From Acidovorax sp. Leaf160 (GTDB taxonomy: Bacteria > Pseudomonadota > Gammaproteobacteria > Burkholderiales > Burkholderiaceae_C), in contig NZ_LMOV01000024.1 in the NCBI RefSeq assembly GCF_001424265.1, positions 1 to 64,000 of the forward strand: a DNA stretch of 64,000 nucleotides. The letters are read 5' to 3'. Numbering within the stretch: the stretch's first letter is position 1; each line of letters begins with the position of its first letter. The position numbers and the translations under genes were made by a program. Positions 10,064 through 20,475 of the stretch are shown piece after piece. The notes under the pieces were generated by a model. The model was not told the DNA's origin and did not search any database. It saw only the letters and a program-made list of their open reading frames with translations.

Positions 10064-10114
10064 GCCGCGCTTGGCGGCCGGCGAGCGGTCAACGGTGGGG
10101 CGCCCGGCGTGGCG

Positions 10115-11047
10115 TCATGCGGTGAACTGGCCGCTCAACAGTTCTGGCAGCCGCTCCGCGCCCATGCGGAAACCGCAGGCCTGGGCGTGCCCGCCCCCGC
10201 CCATGGTCACGGCCAGGAGCGAGCAGTCGTAGCCGCGCTGCGAGCGCAGGCCGACCTTGACCTTGCCATCCTTGCCCACCGTCCACATCAGCGCGAAGGT
10301 GCCGCTCTGGGCGGAAAGCAGTTCCCCGACCAGGCTGTGGAAGGCGCCGGGCGCATTCACCATCAGGCCGGCCTCGCCGTTGAACACCAGCGGCTGCGCG
10401 CCGCCGGCCACGTCCTGCGCCAGATGCCGGAATTTCTCGTCCATGGCCTGCCCGCGCGCGACGAACGCGGCCGTTTCGGATGGGGTGAACGCCGCCATCT
10501 GCTGCCAGCGGGCGAAGTCGAACGGCTCCATGTCGAGCGCGGCGACGAAGCCCGCGGTTTCGGGGAATTTCCACGCCCACAGGTCGCGGTCTTCGATGAA
10601 GCGCACCAGATCGGGCAGCGGCGCGTCAGGATGGAAAAAGTCCCACGCCAGACGTGCGCCGGACTTGCTCATGTCGAAGTGCACCACGCCGCAGCGGCAG
10701 GCGAAGCCGATCAGCTGTTCGGCAGCGCTCTTGTGGTGATCGAGCAGCACCAGCTTGGCGGCGCGCTCGTCGATGGCGCCCAGCAGATCGGGCGCGAAGG
10801 CGAAGTCGAGAATGTAGACCGCCCGGCCGTCCAGCGGGGGCAGGTCTTCCACCGAGGTGGCCTGGCCATGCGACAGCCCGACGCATTCGACCTGGCCGCC
10901 GTAATAGGTCCAGGCAGCCAGGGCGGCGCCGAAGCCGTCCGCGCAGCGGCCGTGGTAGAGCACCAGCGGTTGCGGGTCGTGCGGGTCGGGGGCCACCAGC
11001 AGTTGGCGGGGCAGCAGGGTCGGGGCGTTCGTTTTGATCGGGGTCAT
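10115..11047 (-). CDS. DHH-family phosphoesterase
   Basis: A 310-residue protein with a split DHH/DHHA1 architecture. The N-terminal part has YHGRCADGFGAALA, LDFAFAP and the name-giving LLDHHKSA, which bind two metal ions. The C-terminal substrate-binding part has GGGGHAQACGFRMG. Relatives degrade short oligonucleotides (nanoRNA), cyclic dinucleotides or polyphosphate. The short two-domain form without extra sensory domains fits an oligonucleotide- or nucleotide-phosphatase role but does not prove it. It is an isolated minus-strand gene that converges with the DUF1501 gene. Confidence 0.8.
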   Translation of the reverse strand: MTPIKTNAPTLLPRQLLVAPDPHDPQPLVLYHGRCADGFGAALAAWTYYGGQVECVGLSHGQATSVEDLPPLDGRAVYILDFAFAPDLLGAIDERAAKLVLLDHHKSAAEQLIGFACRCGVVHFDMSKSGARLAWDFFHPDAPLPDLVRFIEDRDLWAWKFPETAGFVAALDMEPFDFARWQQMAAFTPSETAAFVARGQAMDEKFRHLAQDVAGGAQPLVFNGEAGLMVNAPGAFHSLVGELLSAQSGTFALMWTVGKDGKVKVGLRSQRGYDCSLLAVTMGGGGHAQACGFRMGAERLPELLSGQFTA

Positions 11048-11200
11048 TGCTGCGATTGTCGGGCAGGCGGGGGCCTGGGCCAGCCTGGGGCATGCGGCGC
11101 ATTCCTACAGACGCGCCGCGACCCGCGCCTCAAGGATCGGCCGTCATCTCCGTCCTCCCCTTTTTCTCTGCACAAGGTATCGCACGAAGGAGCGAAGCGA

Positions 11201-11785
11201 ATGACCCGATGTTCCGATCATCCCGAGCACCCCGGCCGCCTTTGGACGCGCCGCAGCCTGGGCCTGGCCGCAGCCTGCCTGGCAATGCTGGCCGCTGCGC
11301 CCGCATGGTCGCAAAAACCGCTGACGCGGGCCCTCACGCCGCAGGAGTCTCATTTCCTCGACACCGCTGCGCGCAACGGGCTCGCCGAAATCGCCGCCGC
11401 CCGGCTGGCACAGGGCAAGGCCCGCACGACAGAGGTGCGTGCCTTCGCGCAGCAAATGGCCGACGACCATGCGGTCGTCAACCGCGAACTGGCCAGCCTG
11501 GCCACCGCCCGCAGCCATGCCCTGCCCCGCACGCCCGACGCGGCACAACAGGCGCAGATCGAACGGATGGCCCCCCTGGCGCCGGAAGCGTTTGAACGGC
11601 AATACGTGGAAGTGCTGGGCGTGCAGGCGCACCGCGCCAGCGTGGCGCTCTTCGAGCAGGTGGAGCGGAGCACGCAGGACCGGGACATCCAGGAGTTCGC
11701 CGCACGGACGCTGCTGAACCTGCGCCGGCACCTGGAACTTTCGCAATCGCTCCATCAAGCCCTGTCGGGCAAGCACGGAGGATGA
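11201..11785 (+). CDS. DUF4142 domain protein, exported
   Basis: A 194-residue protein with leader TRRSLGLAAACLAMLAAAPAWS and then a ferritin-like four-helix DUF4142 domain: LTPQESHFLDTAARNGLAEIAAARLA, FAQQMADDHAVVNREL, YVEVLGVQAHRASVALFE. Such proteins are periplasmic and often found in stress loci, with unknown activity. An upstream in-frame extension exists but has no leader. ACGAAGGAGCGAAGCGA before 11201 gives a strong AAGGAG Shine-Dalgarno. It is coupled to the next gene by an ATGA overlap. Confidence 0.8.
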   Translation: MTRCSDHPEHPGRLWTRRSLGLAAACLAMLAAAPAWSQKPLTRALTPQESHFLDTAARNGLAEIAAARLAQGKARTTEVRAFAQQMADDHAVVNRELASLATARSHALPRTPDAAQQAQIERMAPLAPEAFERQYVEVLGVQAHRASVALFEQVERSTQDRDIQEFAARTLLNLRRHLELSQSLHQALSGKHGG

Positions 11786-12096
11786 ACGCGGCAGTGAACC
11801 GCGCATCCGGCCGCCTCATCGAGCACGCCACCATGTCCATGGAACTGCTGCGCCAGCTGGCCTTCTGCGAAGTGTTTCCCGTCCTGGTGAAGGACGAAAC
11901 CTCGGTGGATCATTTGCGCGTCCTGCGCGCCGCCGGGATGGTGGAGGCCCAGTTGCCCGACGAGCCCGGACACCCCGCTTGGGTGCACGGAGTCACGGGT
12001 GTCGGGCGCGCCATGCTGCGAGCGGATGACGCGCGCAAGGTGCTGGAGCTGCGCGGCAGCCGCCAGATGGCCGCGCACCGGGCGCTCACCCGCTAG
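11782..12096 (+). CDS. Hypothetical protein coupled to the DUF4142 gene
   Basis: A 104-residue cytoplasmic-looking protein whose ATG shares the ATGA with the stop of the DUF4142 gene, so translation is probably coupled. An alternative start is the internal ATG at 11833. The C-terminal part (VHGVTGVGRAMLRADDARKVLELRG) is helical. I recognise no domain. The 90 bp after it carry no feature I can name. Confidence 0.55.
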   Translation: MNAAVNRASGRLIEHATMSMELLRQLAFCEVFPVLVKDETSVDHLRVLRAAGMVEAQLPDEPGHPAWVHGVTGVGRAMLRADDARKVLELRGSRQMAAHRALTR

Positions 12097-12188
12097 GCAG
12101 CCCGCTCTCTTTCGGGCCGCCGGATCGCGGGGCTTGCCGCGGGTCCTGCAGAACGAGAGCGGCGTCGGCAGCTGTGCGGCGGATCGCT

Positions 12189-12470
12189 TTAGGGAAAAGC
12201 GATCACACTCTTGCCTTCTTCGGCCACCTGCCCGGGCTGGGGCGCCTGCACCCACTTTCGCAAGCCGTCCTGCCCCGAAGCCGCACGCAGCAACAACGCG
12301 CCCGCCACCAGGGCGCGGCCGACGGCCTGGCCGCGCGATGGCGCCGTGAGTGCGCAGGCCAGCAGCCCGCAGCCCGCCAAGGCCACCAGGCCGTGTTCGA
12401 AGGGCGCACTGGCGCGCGCATCGTCATAGGCCAGCAGTTCTTTCAACGCATCCCGCAATTCGTCGACCAT
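12189..12470 (-). CDS. Small hypothetical membrane-associated protein
   Basis: A 93-residue protein that starts at the ATG with AAAGGAACC just upstream; a further in-frame ATG at 12503 lacks that site. The sequence has an amphipathic N-terminus (MVDELRDALKELLAYDD) and one or two short hydrophobic helices (GLVALAGCGLLACALTA and ALVAGALLL). This recalls small inner-membrane proteins of the ElaB/YqjD kind, but the similarity is too weak to name it. It converges with the preceding hypothetical gene. Confidence 0.5.
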   Translation of the reverse strand: MVDELRDALKELLAYDDARASAPFEHGLVALAGCGLLACALTAPSRGQAVGRALVAGALLLRAASGQDGLRKWVQAPQPGQVAEEGKSVIAFP

Positions 12471-12644
12471 GGCTGGGTTCCTTTCTGGGGTCAAAGCCTG
12501 CAAGCTACGAACCCGCCGTGACGCTGCGGGACGTCCGGAAAGCCTTGGGCGTGTAGGAGAACCTTGCGCAGCGAGTGCGCTACTGGTGCGCAGCGGGTGC
12601 GCTGCGGGGCCGGAACCAAAGATCGCGGCCTAAATCACAGAGGG

Positions 12645-13127
12645 ATGCTCAAGACACTTCACGAATTCCTCGACACCCTGGGATTTGCGAGCGCGGAGGC
12701 CACTGAGGCTGAACGCCTGCATGCCGTGCAGCTGGCCACCGCGGTGCTGCTGGTCGAGGTCGCGCACGCCAAACCCCAAGCGGGCGACGCCGAGCGGCAG
12801 GCGGTTGCGCGGGCGCTTTACGAACGCTTCAGCCTGCAGGCCGCTGATCTGGAGCTTCTGCTGAAGCAGGCAGACGCAGCCGCCCGCACGGCGTATGACT
12901 TCCAGCACTTCACCTCGGCCCTGAACGAGCACTGGACGCAGCCGCAGAAGATCAGCTTCGTGGAGGCGCTCTGGCGGGTGGCCTACGCCGACGGGCACGC
13001 CGGCGTGGAGGAGCAGCACGTCATCAACAAAGTAGCCGGTCTGTTGTATGTGACGCATGGCGAGTACATCGCTGGAAAGATGTATGCGCAGGAGGCGGTT
13101 GCACAGTCGAGGTGCGGAATGGCCTGA
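12645..13127 (+). CDS. TerB-like protein
   Basis: A 160-residue all-helical protein of the TerB/DjlA N-terminal-like family: LATAVLLVEVAHAKPQAGDAERQAVARAL followed by a matching second repeat, VEALWRVAYADGHAGVEEQHVINKVAGLLYV. The acidic Asp/Glu at equivalent positions in both repeats are the presumed metal-binding residues. TerB proteins are named for tellurite-resistance operons, but stand-alone copies such as this one are common in Burkholderiales and have no known role. AGAGGG precedes the ATG. No ter genes are nearby. Confidence 0.75.
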   Translation: MLKTLHEFLDTLGFASAEATEAERLHAVQLATAVLLVEVAHAKPQAGDAERQAVARALYERFSLQAADLELLLKQADAAARTAYDFQHFTSALNEHWTQPQKISFVEALWRVAYADGHAGVEEQHVINKVAGLLYVTHGEYIAGKMYAQEAVAQSRCGMA

Positions 13128-13233
13128 CGGCCTGGCGCTCACGGTGTGCGTCGCTGGAGCGCAGGAAGGGCAAAACCGTGAAGCGAATACAATTTGGTAC
13201 AAATCCGCCCTCCCGCCGTCTCACTCCTTCTTT

Positions 13234-15063
13234 ATGCCGCCCCTGTCATCCGCTTCGGAAAGCCTGCCCGACGTAGTGTTTTCCGAACAGCATGCGTGGA
13301 TCGCGGCACTGCTGGAAGGCATCGGGGCTCCCGTGGCCCTGGTGGATCAGCAGCATCTTCTGCACTGCAATGCTGCCTGCAAAGCCTTGCTCGGCTATGC
13401 GCCGGATGAGCAGGTCGGGTCGCTGACCTGGCCTCAGGCGGCGCCCGGTGTGCTGGATGGCATGGTCACGTTCCACGGGCGCGACGGCCTGCCCACACCG
13501 TGCCATGTGACCATCCGGGCCCTGCCGAGCGCCGAGGGAGATCATCGCGGAATGCTGTGGACGCTGGCGCGCAGCACGGGCGAGCTGCCCCCCGCGCCCA
13601 CCACGATCCAGCGGCTCAACGACGAACTGGAGCAACTGGTGCTGGACCGCACGGCGGAGCTGCGTACCACCGTCACCAACCTGCACCGCGAGATCCACGA
13701 CCGCAAGCTCGACCAGGAGCGCATCTACTGGCTGGCGCACTACGACGCGCTCACCGGCCTGCCCAACCGCACGCTGCTGGCCGAACGCAGTCAGCAGGCG
13801 ATCCGTCTGGCCCAGGAAAACGGCACGCCGCTGGCCGTGATGTTCCTCGATCTGGACCATTTCAAGCACGTCAACGACTCGCTGGGTCACCGCGTGGGCG
13901 ACGACCTGCTGGTCGAGATCGGCAAGCGGCTGCGCGCCATCGTGCGCGAGCGCGACACCGTGGCCCGGCTGGGCGGCGACGAGTTCGTGCTGCTGCTGCC
14001 GGGCGCCAATGCGGCTGGCGCGGCGCGGGTCGCCGGCAAGCTGCAGGAGGCTTCGCGCCAGCCCTATCAGATCGGGCATCACGAACTGACCATGGCGCCC
14101 TCCATGGGCATCGCCCTCTTCCCGCAGGACGGCGCCGACTTCGAGGCACTGACCCAGTCGGCCGACACGGCCATGTACCGCGCCAAGTCGGACGGCCGGA
14201 ACACCTTCCGCTTCTTCACGCCCGAGATGCACGCCCAGTCCGCCCGCGCCCTGCGGCTGGAAAATGCGCTGCGCCGGGCGCTGGAGCGCGACCAGCTGCA
14301 TCTGCACTACCAGCCCCAGGTCACGCTCAGCACGGGGGCGATCCGCAGCGTGGAGGCGCTGCTGCGCTGGGACCATCCGGAGCTGGGCTCGGTGTCGCCC
14401 GCCGAATTCATTCCCATCGCGGAAGATACGGGACAGATCCTGCAGATCGGCGAGTGGGTACTGCGCACCGCGCTGGCGCAACTGCATGCCTGGCACGCGC
14501 TCGGCCTGCACAGCTTGAAGGTGGCGGTCAACCTGTCGGCCGTGCAGTTCCGGCAGCCGCAGCTGCCCGAGCTGGTCAGCCGCATTCTGGAAGAAGCGGT
14601 GCTGCCCGCCCATGTGCTGGAGCTGGAATTGACGGAGGGCGTGGCGGTGGATGATCCGCGCTCGGCCATTGCCACTATGGACCAGTTGCGCGAACGCGGC
14701 GTGCACATGTCGATGGATGATTTCGGCACGGGCTACTCGTCGCTCAGCCATCTGAAGCGCTTCCAGATCTACAAGCTGAAGATCGACCAGTCCTTCGTGC
14801 GCGACCTGGGGCACGATCCCAACGACCGCGCCATCGTCAGCGCCATCATCCGCATGGCGCAGGCGCTGGGCATGCGGACCACCGCCGAGGGGGTGGAAAC
14901 AGCGGAACAGATGGCCTTCCTGCGGCAACAGGGCTGTGACGAGGCACAAGGCTACTTTCTCAGCCGGCCCATGCCAGCCGATCAGATCACGCCGCTGCTG
15001 CGTGGCAGTCTGGCCCTGCCGACACCGTCTGCGGAGCAGGACCTGTCGGCACTGGTCAGCTGA
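13234..15063 (+). CDS. PAS-GGDEF-EAL cyclic-di-GMP protein
   Basis: A 609-residue soluble protein. A PAS-like sensor occupies roughly 20-130 (GIGAPVALVDQQHLLHCNAACKALLGY). A coiled-coil linker (about 140-175) follows. The GGDEF domain has an intact RLGGDEF near residue 247, preceded by a D-x-L-D-x-F-K metal motif. The EAL domain has VEALLRW near 374, the ELTEG metal residue, the DDFGTGYSSL loop and the AEGVET Glu. Both active sites look complete, so it could make and break c-di-GMP with the PAS part choosing. The start codon is uncertain because no strong Shine-Dalgarno is visible. It is monocistronic. Confidence 0.9.
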   Translation: MPPLSSASESLPDVVFSEQHAWIAALLEGIGAPVALVDQQHLLHCNAACKALLGYAPDEQVGSLTWPQAAPGVLDGMVTFHGRDGLPTPCHVTIRALPSAEGDHRGMLWTLARSTGELPPAPTTIQRLNDELEQLVLDRTAELRTTVTNLHREIHDRKLDQERIYWLAHYDALTGLPNRTLLAERSQQAIRLAQENGTPLAVMFLDLDHFKHVNDSLGHRVGDDLLVEIGKRLRAIVRERDTVARLGGDEFVLLLPGANAAGAARVAGKLQEASRQPYQIGHHELTMAPSMGIALFPQDGADFEALTQSADTAMYRAKSDGRNTFRFFTPEMHAQSARALRLENALRRALERDQLHLHYQPQVTLSTGAIRSVEALLRWDHPELGSVSPAEFIPIAEDTGQILQIGEWVLRTALAQLHAWHALGLHSLKVAVNLSAVQFRQPQLPELVSRILEEAVLPAHVLELELTEGVAVDDPRSAIATMDQLRERGVHMSMDDFGTGYSSLSHLKRFQIYKLKIDQSFVRDLGHDPNDRAIVSAIIRMAQALGMRTTAEGVETAEQMAFLRQQGCDEAQGYFLSRPMPADQITPLLRGSLALPTPSAEQDLSALVS

Positions 15064-15162
15064 AGTCCGTCCGAAGCCGCCGAGAGACCACCCGGCGGTC
15101 TTCTGCAGCGCGGCGGCTGCCGGGCCCACCTGACGCCGTGCCGGCGCGGGGGAATACTGCGC

Positions 15163-16497
15163 TCAGCCGGCCCGGGCGGCATCCACCAGGCGTTGCGCGC
15201 AGCGATTGGCCTGCTCCGCCTCACGCGCCTCCACCATCACCCGCAGCAGCGGCTCGGTACCGCTGGCCCGGATCAGCACCCGCCCGCTGTCGCCCAGTTC
15301 GGCTTCCGTGGCCGTGATGGCATCCGACAACACCCGGTTGGCCTTCCAGTCCTGGCCAGGAGCCAGCCGCACGTTGAGCAGCACCTGGGGGAACAGCGTC
15401 ACATCGTCCAGCAGCTGCGGCAACGTGCGGCCGCTGCGCACGCATGCCTGCAGCACCTGCAGGGCGCTGACCAGACCGTCGCCCGTGGTGTGGCGGTCGA
15501 GCGCCAGCAGATGGCCCGAACCTTCGCCACCCAGCAGCCAGCCGTTGCGGGCCAGCTCTTCGAGCACGTAGCGGTCCCCCACCTTGGCCCGCACGAACTG
15601 CACGCCGCGCTGTCGCAGTGCCACTTCCACCGCCATGTTGGTCATCAGGGTACCGACCACGCCGGGTACCGCTTCGCCCCGGTTCAGGCGGTCGGTCGCC
15701 ATCAGATAGAGCAGTTCGTCGCCGTTGTAGAGGCGACCGCCGGCATCGACGATCTGCAGGCGGTCCGCGTCGCCGTCCAGCGCAATGCCGTAGTCGGCGT
15801 GATTGGCCCGCACGGCGCGCACCAGCGCATCCGGATGGGTGGCACCCACTTCGTGGTTGATGTTCAGGCCGTCGGGCGAACAGCCGATGGCCAGCACCTC
15901 GGCGCCGAGTTCGTGGAACACCTTGGGCGCGATGTGGTAGGCCGCGCCATGGGCGGCATCGACCACGATCTTGAGCCCGCGCAGCGTCAGGTCATGCGCG
16001 AAGGTGCTCTTGCAGAATTCGATGTAGCGGCCGGCCGCGTCGTCGAGCCGGCGCGTCTTGCCCAGCGAGGCCGAGTCGGCCCAGACCGGTTCCGCCTCCA
16101 GCGCCCGCTCGACCGATTGCTCCCAGGCGTCGGACAGCTTGGCGCCCTGGGCGTTGAAGAACTTGATGCCGTTGTCGGGATAGGGGTTGTGGCTGGCGCT
16201 GATCACCACGCCCAGGCTGGCGCGCTGCGCACGGGTCAGGTAGGCCACGCCGGGCGTGGGCAGCGGCCCGAGCAGCACCACGTCCACGCCAGCAGAATTG
16301 AAGCCGGATTCCAGCGCGCTCTCGAGCATGTAACCCGAGATGCGCGTGTCCTTGCCGATGAGCACCGTGGGGCGCTTGTCGGTTTCGCGCAGTACCCGAC
16401 CCACGGCGTGCGCGAGCCGCAACACGAAGTCGGGCGTGATCGGTGGCTGGCCCACCGTGCCGCGAATGCCGTCGGTGCCGAAATAGTCTCTTTTCAT
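15163..16497 (-). CDS. glmM: Phosphoglucosamine mutase
   Basis: A 444-residue enzyme that converts glucosamine-6-P to glucosamine-1-P for UDP-GlcNAc, peptidoglycan and LPS. The phosphoserine loop is [14 protein letters not shown] (Ser near 101). The metal loop is DGDADR. The sugar-recognition loop is GEGSGH and the C-terminal phosphate site is [18 protein letters not shown] precedes the ATG. It follows folP, as in most proteobacteria, 165 bp downstream of that gene. Confidence 0.95.
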   Translation of the reverse strand: MKRDYFGTDGIRGTVGQPPITPDFVLRLAHAVGRVLRETDKRPTVLIGKDTRISGYMLESALESGFNSAGVDVVLLGPLPTPGVAYLTRAQRASLGVVISASHNPYPDNGIKFFNAQGAKLSDAWEQSVERALEAEPVWADSASLGKTRRLDDAAGRYIEFCKSTFAHDLTLRGLKIVVDAAHGAAYHIAPKVFHELGAEVLAIGCSPDGLNINHEVGATHPDALVRAVRANHADYGIALDGDADRLQIVDAGGRLYNGDELLYLMATDRLNRGEAVPGVVGTLMTNMAVEVALRQRGVQFVRAKVGDRYVLEELARNGWLLGGEGSGHLLALDRHTTGDGLVSALQVLQACVRSGRTLPQLLDDVTLFPQVLLNVRLAPGQDWKANRVLSDAITATEAELGDSGRVLIRASGTEPLLRVMVEAREAEQANRCAQRLVDAARAG

Positions 16498-16662
16498 TGT
16501 TTCTTCCTCTCTATCTGGTTGTTTGGGTCGGCACTGTCTCGAAGGAAGGTGGTTTGGCGGAGCCGATACCGCTTCATAGGCTGCGCCTCCTGCGCCTCCT
16601 GCGCAGTCCGCGACACCGGCTCTCCCTGCCCCGCCTGTGCGGGGAAGCGACGCGGGCGTGGG

Positions 16663-17595
16663 TCACTGTGGCTGCGTCGCCGAACTCCCGCGCAACGCAT
16701 CCTGTTGCGCCTGCATCGCCTGCCACACCCGCAGCGCCGCGACCGTATCGCGCACATCATGCGCACGAACGATGCGGGCGCCCCGCTCCACGGCCAGCAC
16801 CGCGGCGGCGACGCTCGCGCCCAGCCGCTGATCGACCGGCAAACCGGTGACGGCGCCCAGGGACGACTTGCGCGACCAGCCTGCCAGCCACGCATAGCCG
16901 GCCGCCTGCAAGCGCGCTTGCTGCGCCAGCAGCGCGAAGTTCTGCTCGACCGTTTTGCCGAAGCCGATGCCCGCATCCAGAACGATGCGGGACTTTTCCA
17001 CCCCCAGCCCTTGCAGATCCAGGGCTGCGCGCTCCAGAAACGAGAGCACCTGCTGGACAGGATCGCCCTCCATGGGCGCTTGCTGCATGGTCTGGGGATC
17101 GCGGTGCATGTGCATCAGGCAAACGCCGCACTGCGGATGGCTGGCCACCACCTGCGCGGCCCCCGGCTGCCTCAGCGCCCAGATGTCGTTGACGATGTCG
17201 GCACCCAGATCGAGCACGGCGCGCATCACCTCAGGCTTGTAGGTGTCCACCGAGAGGGGCACGTTCAGCCGCGTGGCTTCCCTCACGACCGGCAGGACAC
17301 GGGCCAGCTCTTCTTCCAGCGGGACGGCCGGGCTTCCCGGACGCGTCGATTCGCCGCCGATGTCCAGGATATTTGCGCCGTCCGCCAGCAGCTGCTCGCA
17401 GTGGGCGAGCGCTGCGGAGGTGTTCGCATTCCGTCCGCCATCGGAAAACGAGTCCGGCGTGACGTTGACGATGCCCATGACGAGGGGCGCGGAAAGGTCG
17501 AGCAGGTAGCGGGACGTCCGCCAGCGGCTGACGGACTCGGCGGGACCAGTCACCGGGTTGCCGCCGGCGGGATCGACTGTGGTTGATTCAGGCAA
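16663..17595 (-). CDS. folP: Dihydropteroate synthase
   Basis: A TIM-barrel folate enzyme that joins p-aminobenzoate to the pterin pyrophosphate and is the sulfonamide target. Visible motifs are VMGIVNVTPDSFSDGG, DIGGESTRPG, SVDTYKP, DAGIGFGKT and GWSRKSSLG. No ATG lies at the right place. The best start is a TTG at 17595 placed 8 bases after GAGGG, giving 310 residues. A longer TTG at 17610 has no such site. The order ftsH-folP-glmM is conserved in the group. Confidence 0.93.
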   Translation of the reverse strand: MPESTTVDPAGGNPVTGPAESVSRWRTSRYLLDLSAPLVMGIVNVTPDSFSDGGRNANTSAALAHCEQLLADGANILDIGGESTRPGSPAVPLEEELARVLPVVREATRLNVPLSVDTYKPEVMRAVLDLGADIVNDIWALRQPGAAQVVASHPQCGVCLMHMHRDPQTMQQAPMEGDPVQQVLSFLERAALDLQGLGVEKSRIVLDAGIGFGKTVEQNFALLAQQARLQAAGYAWLAGWSRKSSLGAVTGLPVDQRLGASVAAAVLAVERGARIVRAHDVRDTVAALRVWQAMQAQQDALRGSSATQPQ

Positions 17596-17614
17596 GGTAG
17601 GCACCCTCAACGAG

Positions 17615-17645
17615 AACGGGGCCCCAAGGCCCCGTTGCTTTTTTT
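17615..17645. other. GC-rich hairpin between ftsH and folP
   Basis: Arms AACGGGGC and GCCCCGTT with an intervening CCAAGG-type loop, then TTGCTTTTTTT on the plus strand only. On the transcribed minus strand there is no U-run, so it is not a terminator for ftsH. It may instead act as a pause, a processing site, or a stop for antisense transcripts. Confidence 0.4.
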
Positions 17646-17658
17646 CCGACCCGGTGCT

Positions 17659-19578
17659 TCACGCAGCAGTGGGCGCCGGATCGGTGTTCACCGCAGGCGT
17701 GCCGCCCCCGGGATGGTCCCCCCCGGAGGAAGGAGTGCGAGGCGTCCAGTCCTTGGGAGGACGGGGCGGGCGGCCGGCCATGATGTCATCGAGCTGCTCG
17801 GCGTCGATGGTTTCCCATTCGAGCATGGCGTTCGCCATGGCGTGCATCTTGTCCTGGTTCTCTTCGATGAGCCGGCGCGCCAGGGCGTACTGCTCATCGA
17901 TGATGCGCCGCACTTCGCTGTCCACCTTGTGCATGGTCTGCTCGCTCATGTTAGTGGTCTTGGTGACCGAGCGGCCCAGGAACACTTCGCCTTCGTTCTC
18001 GGCATACACCATGGGGCCCAGGGCCTCGGTCATGCCGTAACGGGTGACCATGTCGCGGGCGATGGACGTGGCACGCTCGAAGTCGTTGCTGGCGCCGGTG
18101 GTCATCTGGTTCATGAACACTTCCTCGGCGATACGGCCACCGAACAGCATGCTGATCTGGTTGAGCATGTATTCGCGGTCGTAGCTGTAGCGGTCCTTCT
18201 CCGGCAGGCTCATCGTCACGCCCAGGGCGCGGCCACGGGGAATGATGGTGACCTTGTGGACCGGGTCGCACTTGGGCAGCAGCTTGCCGATCAGGGCGTG
18301 GCCGGCCTCGTGGTAGGCCGTGTTGCGGCGCTCTTCCTCGGGCATGACCATGCTCTTGCGCTCGGGGCCCATGATGATCTTGTCCTTGGCCTTCTCGAAG
18401 TCCTGCATCTCCACGGTGCGGGCGCTGCGGCGCGCGGCCATCAGCGCAGCCTCGTTGCACAGGTTGGCGAGGTCGGCGCCCGACATGCCAGGCGTGCCGC
18501 GGGCGATGACGCTAGGGTTCACGTCCTGCGCCACGGGGATCTTGCGCATGTGCACATTGAGGATCTGCTCGCGGCCCCGGATGTCGGGCAGCGTCACGTA
18601 GACCTGGCGGTCGAACCGGCCGGGACGCAGCAGGGCGGCGTCCAGGATGTCGGGCCGGTTGGTCGCGGCCACCACGATCACGCCCAGGTTGGTCTCGAAG
18701 CCGTCCATCTCGACCAGCATCTGGTTGAGGGTCTGCTCGCGCTCGTCGTTGCCACCGCCCAGGCCGGCGCCACGTTGGCGGCCCACGGCATCGATTTCAT
18801 CGATGAAGATGATGCAGGGCGCGTTCTTCTTGGCGTTCTCGAACATGTCGCGCACGCGGGACGCACCCACACCCACGAACATTTCGACGAAGTCGGAGCC
18901 GGAGATGCTGAAGAAAGGCACCTTGGCCTCGCCAGCGATGGACTTGGCCAGCAGCGTCTTGCCGGTGCCGGGCGGGCCGACCAGCAGCAGGCCGCGGGGA
19001 ATCCGGCCGCCGAGCTTCTGGAACTTCTGTGGGTCTTTCAGGAAGTCGACGACTTCCTTCACTTCTTCCTTGGCCTCGTCGCAGCCCGCCACGTCGGCGA
19101 AAGTGATGGTGTTGCTGTTCTCGTCCAGCAGGCGCGCCTTGCTCTTGCCGAAGCTGAAAGCTCCGCCCTTGCCGCCGCCCTGCATCTGCCGCATGAAGTA
19201 CACCCACACGCCGATCAGCAGCAGCATCGGGCCCCAGCTGACCAGCAGCGTCATCAGCAGCGAGCCTTCTTCGCGGGGCTTCACGTCGAACTTGACGTTG
19301 TTGTTGATCAGATCGCCGACGAGGCCCCGGTCGAGGTAGGTGGCGGTCGTGCGGATCTTGCGATCATCGTTGGTGACGGCGACGATCTCGGTGCCGCCCT
19401 GCCCTTCCTGGATGGTGGCGCTCTTGATGCGGTTGCTGCGCACCTCGTCCAGGAATTCCGAGTAGCCGACGGCGCCGGCGCCGGCACCGGCACGGGTGTC
19501 AAACTGTTTGAACACCGTAAAAAGCACCATGGCGATGACGAGCCAGACGGCGACTTTTGAAAACCACTGATTGTTCAA
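17659..19578 (-). CDS. ftsH: ATP-dependent zinc metalloprotease
   Basis: A 639-residue membrane AAA+ protease that degrades misfolded membrane proteins and LpxC/sigma-32-type substrates. It has an N-terminal membrane helix ([12 protein letters not shown]), a periplasmic domain, a second helix ([19 protein letters not shown]), Walker A GPPGTGKT, Walker B IIFIDEID, the second region of homology, and the zinc motif HEAGH. The start is TTG 6 bases after GGAG. The Pro-rich acidic tail is normal for the family. It lies between rlmE and folP in one probable transcription unit. Confidence 0.96.
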   Translation of the reverse strand: MNNQWFSKVAVWLVIAMVLFTVFKQFDTRAGAGAGAVGYSEFLDEVRSNRIKSATIQEGQGGTEIVAVTNDDRKIRTTATYLDRGLVGDLINNNVKFDVKPREEGSLLMTLLVSWGPMLLLIGVWVYFMRQMQGGGKGGAFSFGKSKARLLDENSNTITFADVAGCDEAKEEVKEVVDFLKDPQKFQKLGGRIPRGLLLVGPPGTGKTLLAKSIAGEAKVPFFSISGSDFVEMFVGVGASRVRDMFENAKKNAPCIIFIDEIDAVGRQRGAGLGGGNDEREQTLNQMLVEMDGFETNLGVIVVAATNRPDILDAALLRPGRFDRQVYVTLPDIRGREQILNVHMRKIPVAQDVNPSVIARGTPGMSGADLANLCNEAALMAARRSARTVEMQDFEKAKDKIIMGPERKSMVMPEEERRNTAYHEAGHALIGKLLPKCDPVHKVTIIPRGRALGVTMSLPEKDRYSYDREYMLNQISMLFGGRIAEEVFMNQMTTGASNDFERATSIARDMVTRYGMTEALGPMVYAENEGEVFLGRSVTKTTNMSEQTMHKVDSEVRRIIDEQYALARRLIEENQDKMHAMANAMLEWETIDAEQLDDIMAGRPPRPPKDWTPRTPSSGGDHPGGGTPAVNTDPAPTAA

Positions 19579-19744
19579 GCGGAACTCCAGATAGGGAAGG
19601 GTGGAACAGCCATGAACCCGTCATGAAGCCGTTCTATCTCAGTTGAGGCGCATTTTAGGCGTTTCAAGCTGGGCGCCGGAGTGGCTTACCCCAGCCGAGA
19701 TCATGGTCACCGCCCGGGCGTCCGCCTGCCAAAGGGCGGCCGCG

Positions 19745-20398
19745 TCACTTCAAGCCGATGCCGACCAGGAAGGTTTCGGCCGAACGATCACGCGACGCCT
19801 TGGGCTTGAAGGGCTTCACGGTCCGGAAGTTGTCCTTGAAGAGCTTGACCAGCTCGTCATAGCCCGCCCCGTGAAACAGCTTGGCGACGAGTGCGCCTTC
19901 GGGCTTCAAGTGCGACTTGGCGAAATCCACCGCCAGCTCGATCAGGAGAGAGATGCGGGCGGCGTCGGCCGATGCAATGCCGGAGAGATTGGGCGCCATG
20001 TCCGACACCACCACGTCGACCGCCCGCCCCTGCACGGCCTCCTGCAGCTGGGCGAGGATCTCGTCTTCCCGGAAGTCGCCCTGCAGGAAGGTGACGCCCT
20101 CGATCGGCTCCATGGGCAGCATGTCGAGCGCGATGATGGTGCCGTTGAGCGTGCCGGAGGCGGCACCCCCGGGCGACAGGCGCCTGCGCACGTACTGGCT
20201 CCAGGCGCCCGGGGCCGAACCCAGGTCGACCACCACATGGCCAGGGCGGATGAGGCCGAGCTGCTCGTCGATCTCCTTGAGCTTGTACGCCGCACGCGCC
20301 CGGTAGCCGTCCCGCTGCGCCTGTTTGACGTAGGGATCGTTCATGTGGTCGTGCAGCCAGGCCTTGTTGACCTTCTTGGGTTTGTTGTCGGCTTTCAT
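19745..20398 (-). CDS. rlmE: 23S rRNA (uridine-2552-2'-O) methyltransferase
   Basis: A 217-residue RrmJ/FtsJ enzyme that methylates U2552 in the A-loop during 50S maturation. It has a lysine-rich N-terminus ([21 protein letters not shown]), the SAM motif [12 protein letters not shown] and the K-D-K-E catalytic set (Lys in YRARAAYKL, Asp in [11 protein letters not shown], Lys in [10 protein letters not shown]). The ATG at 20398 is chosen by family alignment; an upstream in-frame ATG at 20446 would add an unrelated leader. It is divergent from yhbY. Confidence 0.95.
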   Translation of the reverse strand: MKADNKPKKVNKAWLHDHMNDPYVKQAQRDGYRARAAYKLKEIDEQLGLIRPGHVVVDLGSAPGAWSQYVRRRLSPGGAASGTLNGTIIALDMLPMEPIEGVTFLQGDFREDEILAQLQEAVQGRAVDVVVSDMAPNLSGIASADAARISLLIELAVDFAKSHLKPEGALVAKLFHGAGYDELVKLFKDNFRTVKPFKPKASRDRSAETFLVGIGLK

Positions 20399-20475
20399 CT
20401 GTTTTTTCGCTGTGCATTCACCTGCCGCGGAGCCGGTTGCCGGCACCAGCCCGGCGCATTGAGATAATACGGCCC

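Noticed and set aside
13246-17586. Long antisense frames over the GGDEF-EAL gene and over glmM-folP
   Set aside because: No domains, composition typical of antisense in GC-rich DNA, and convincing genes on the opposite strand.
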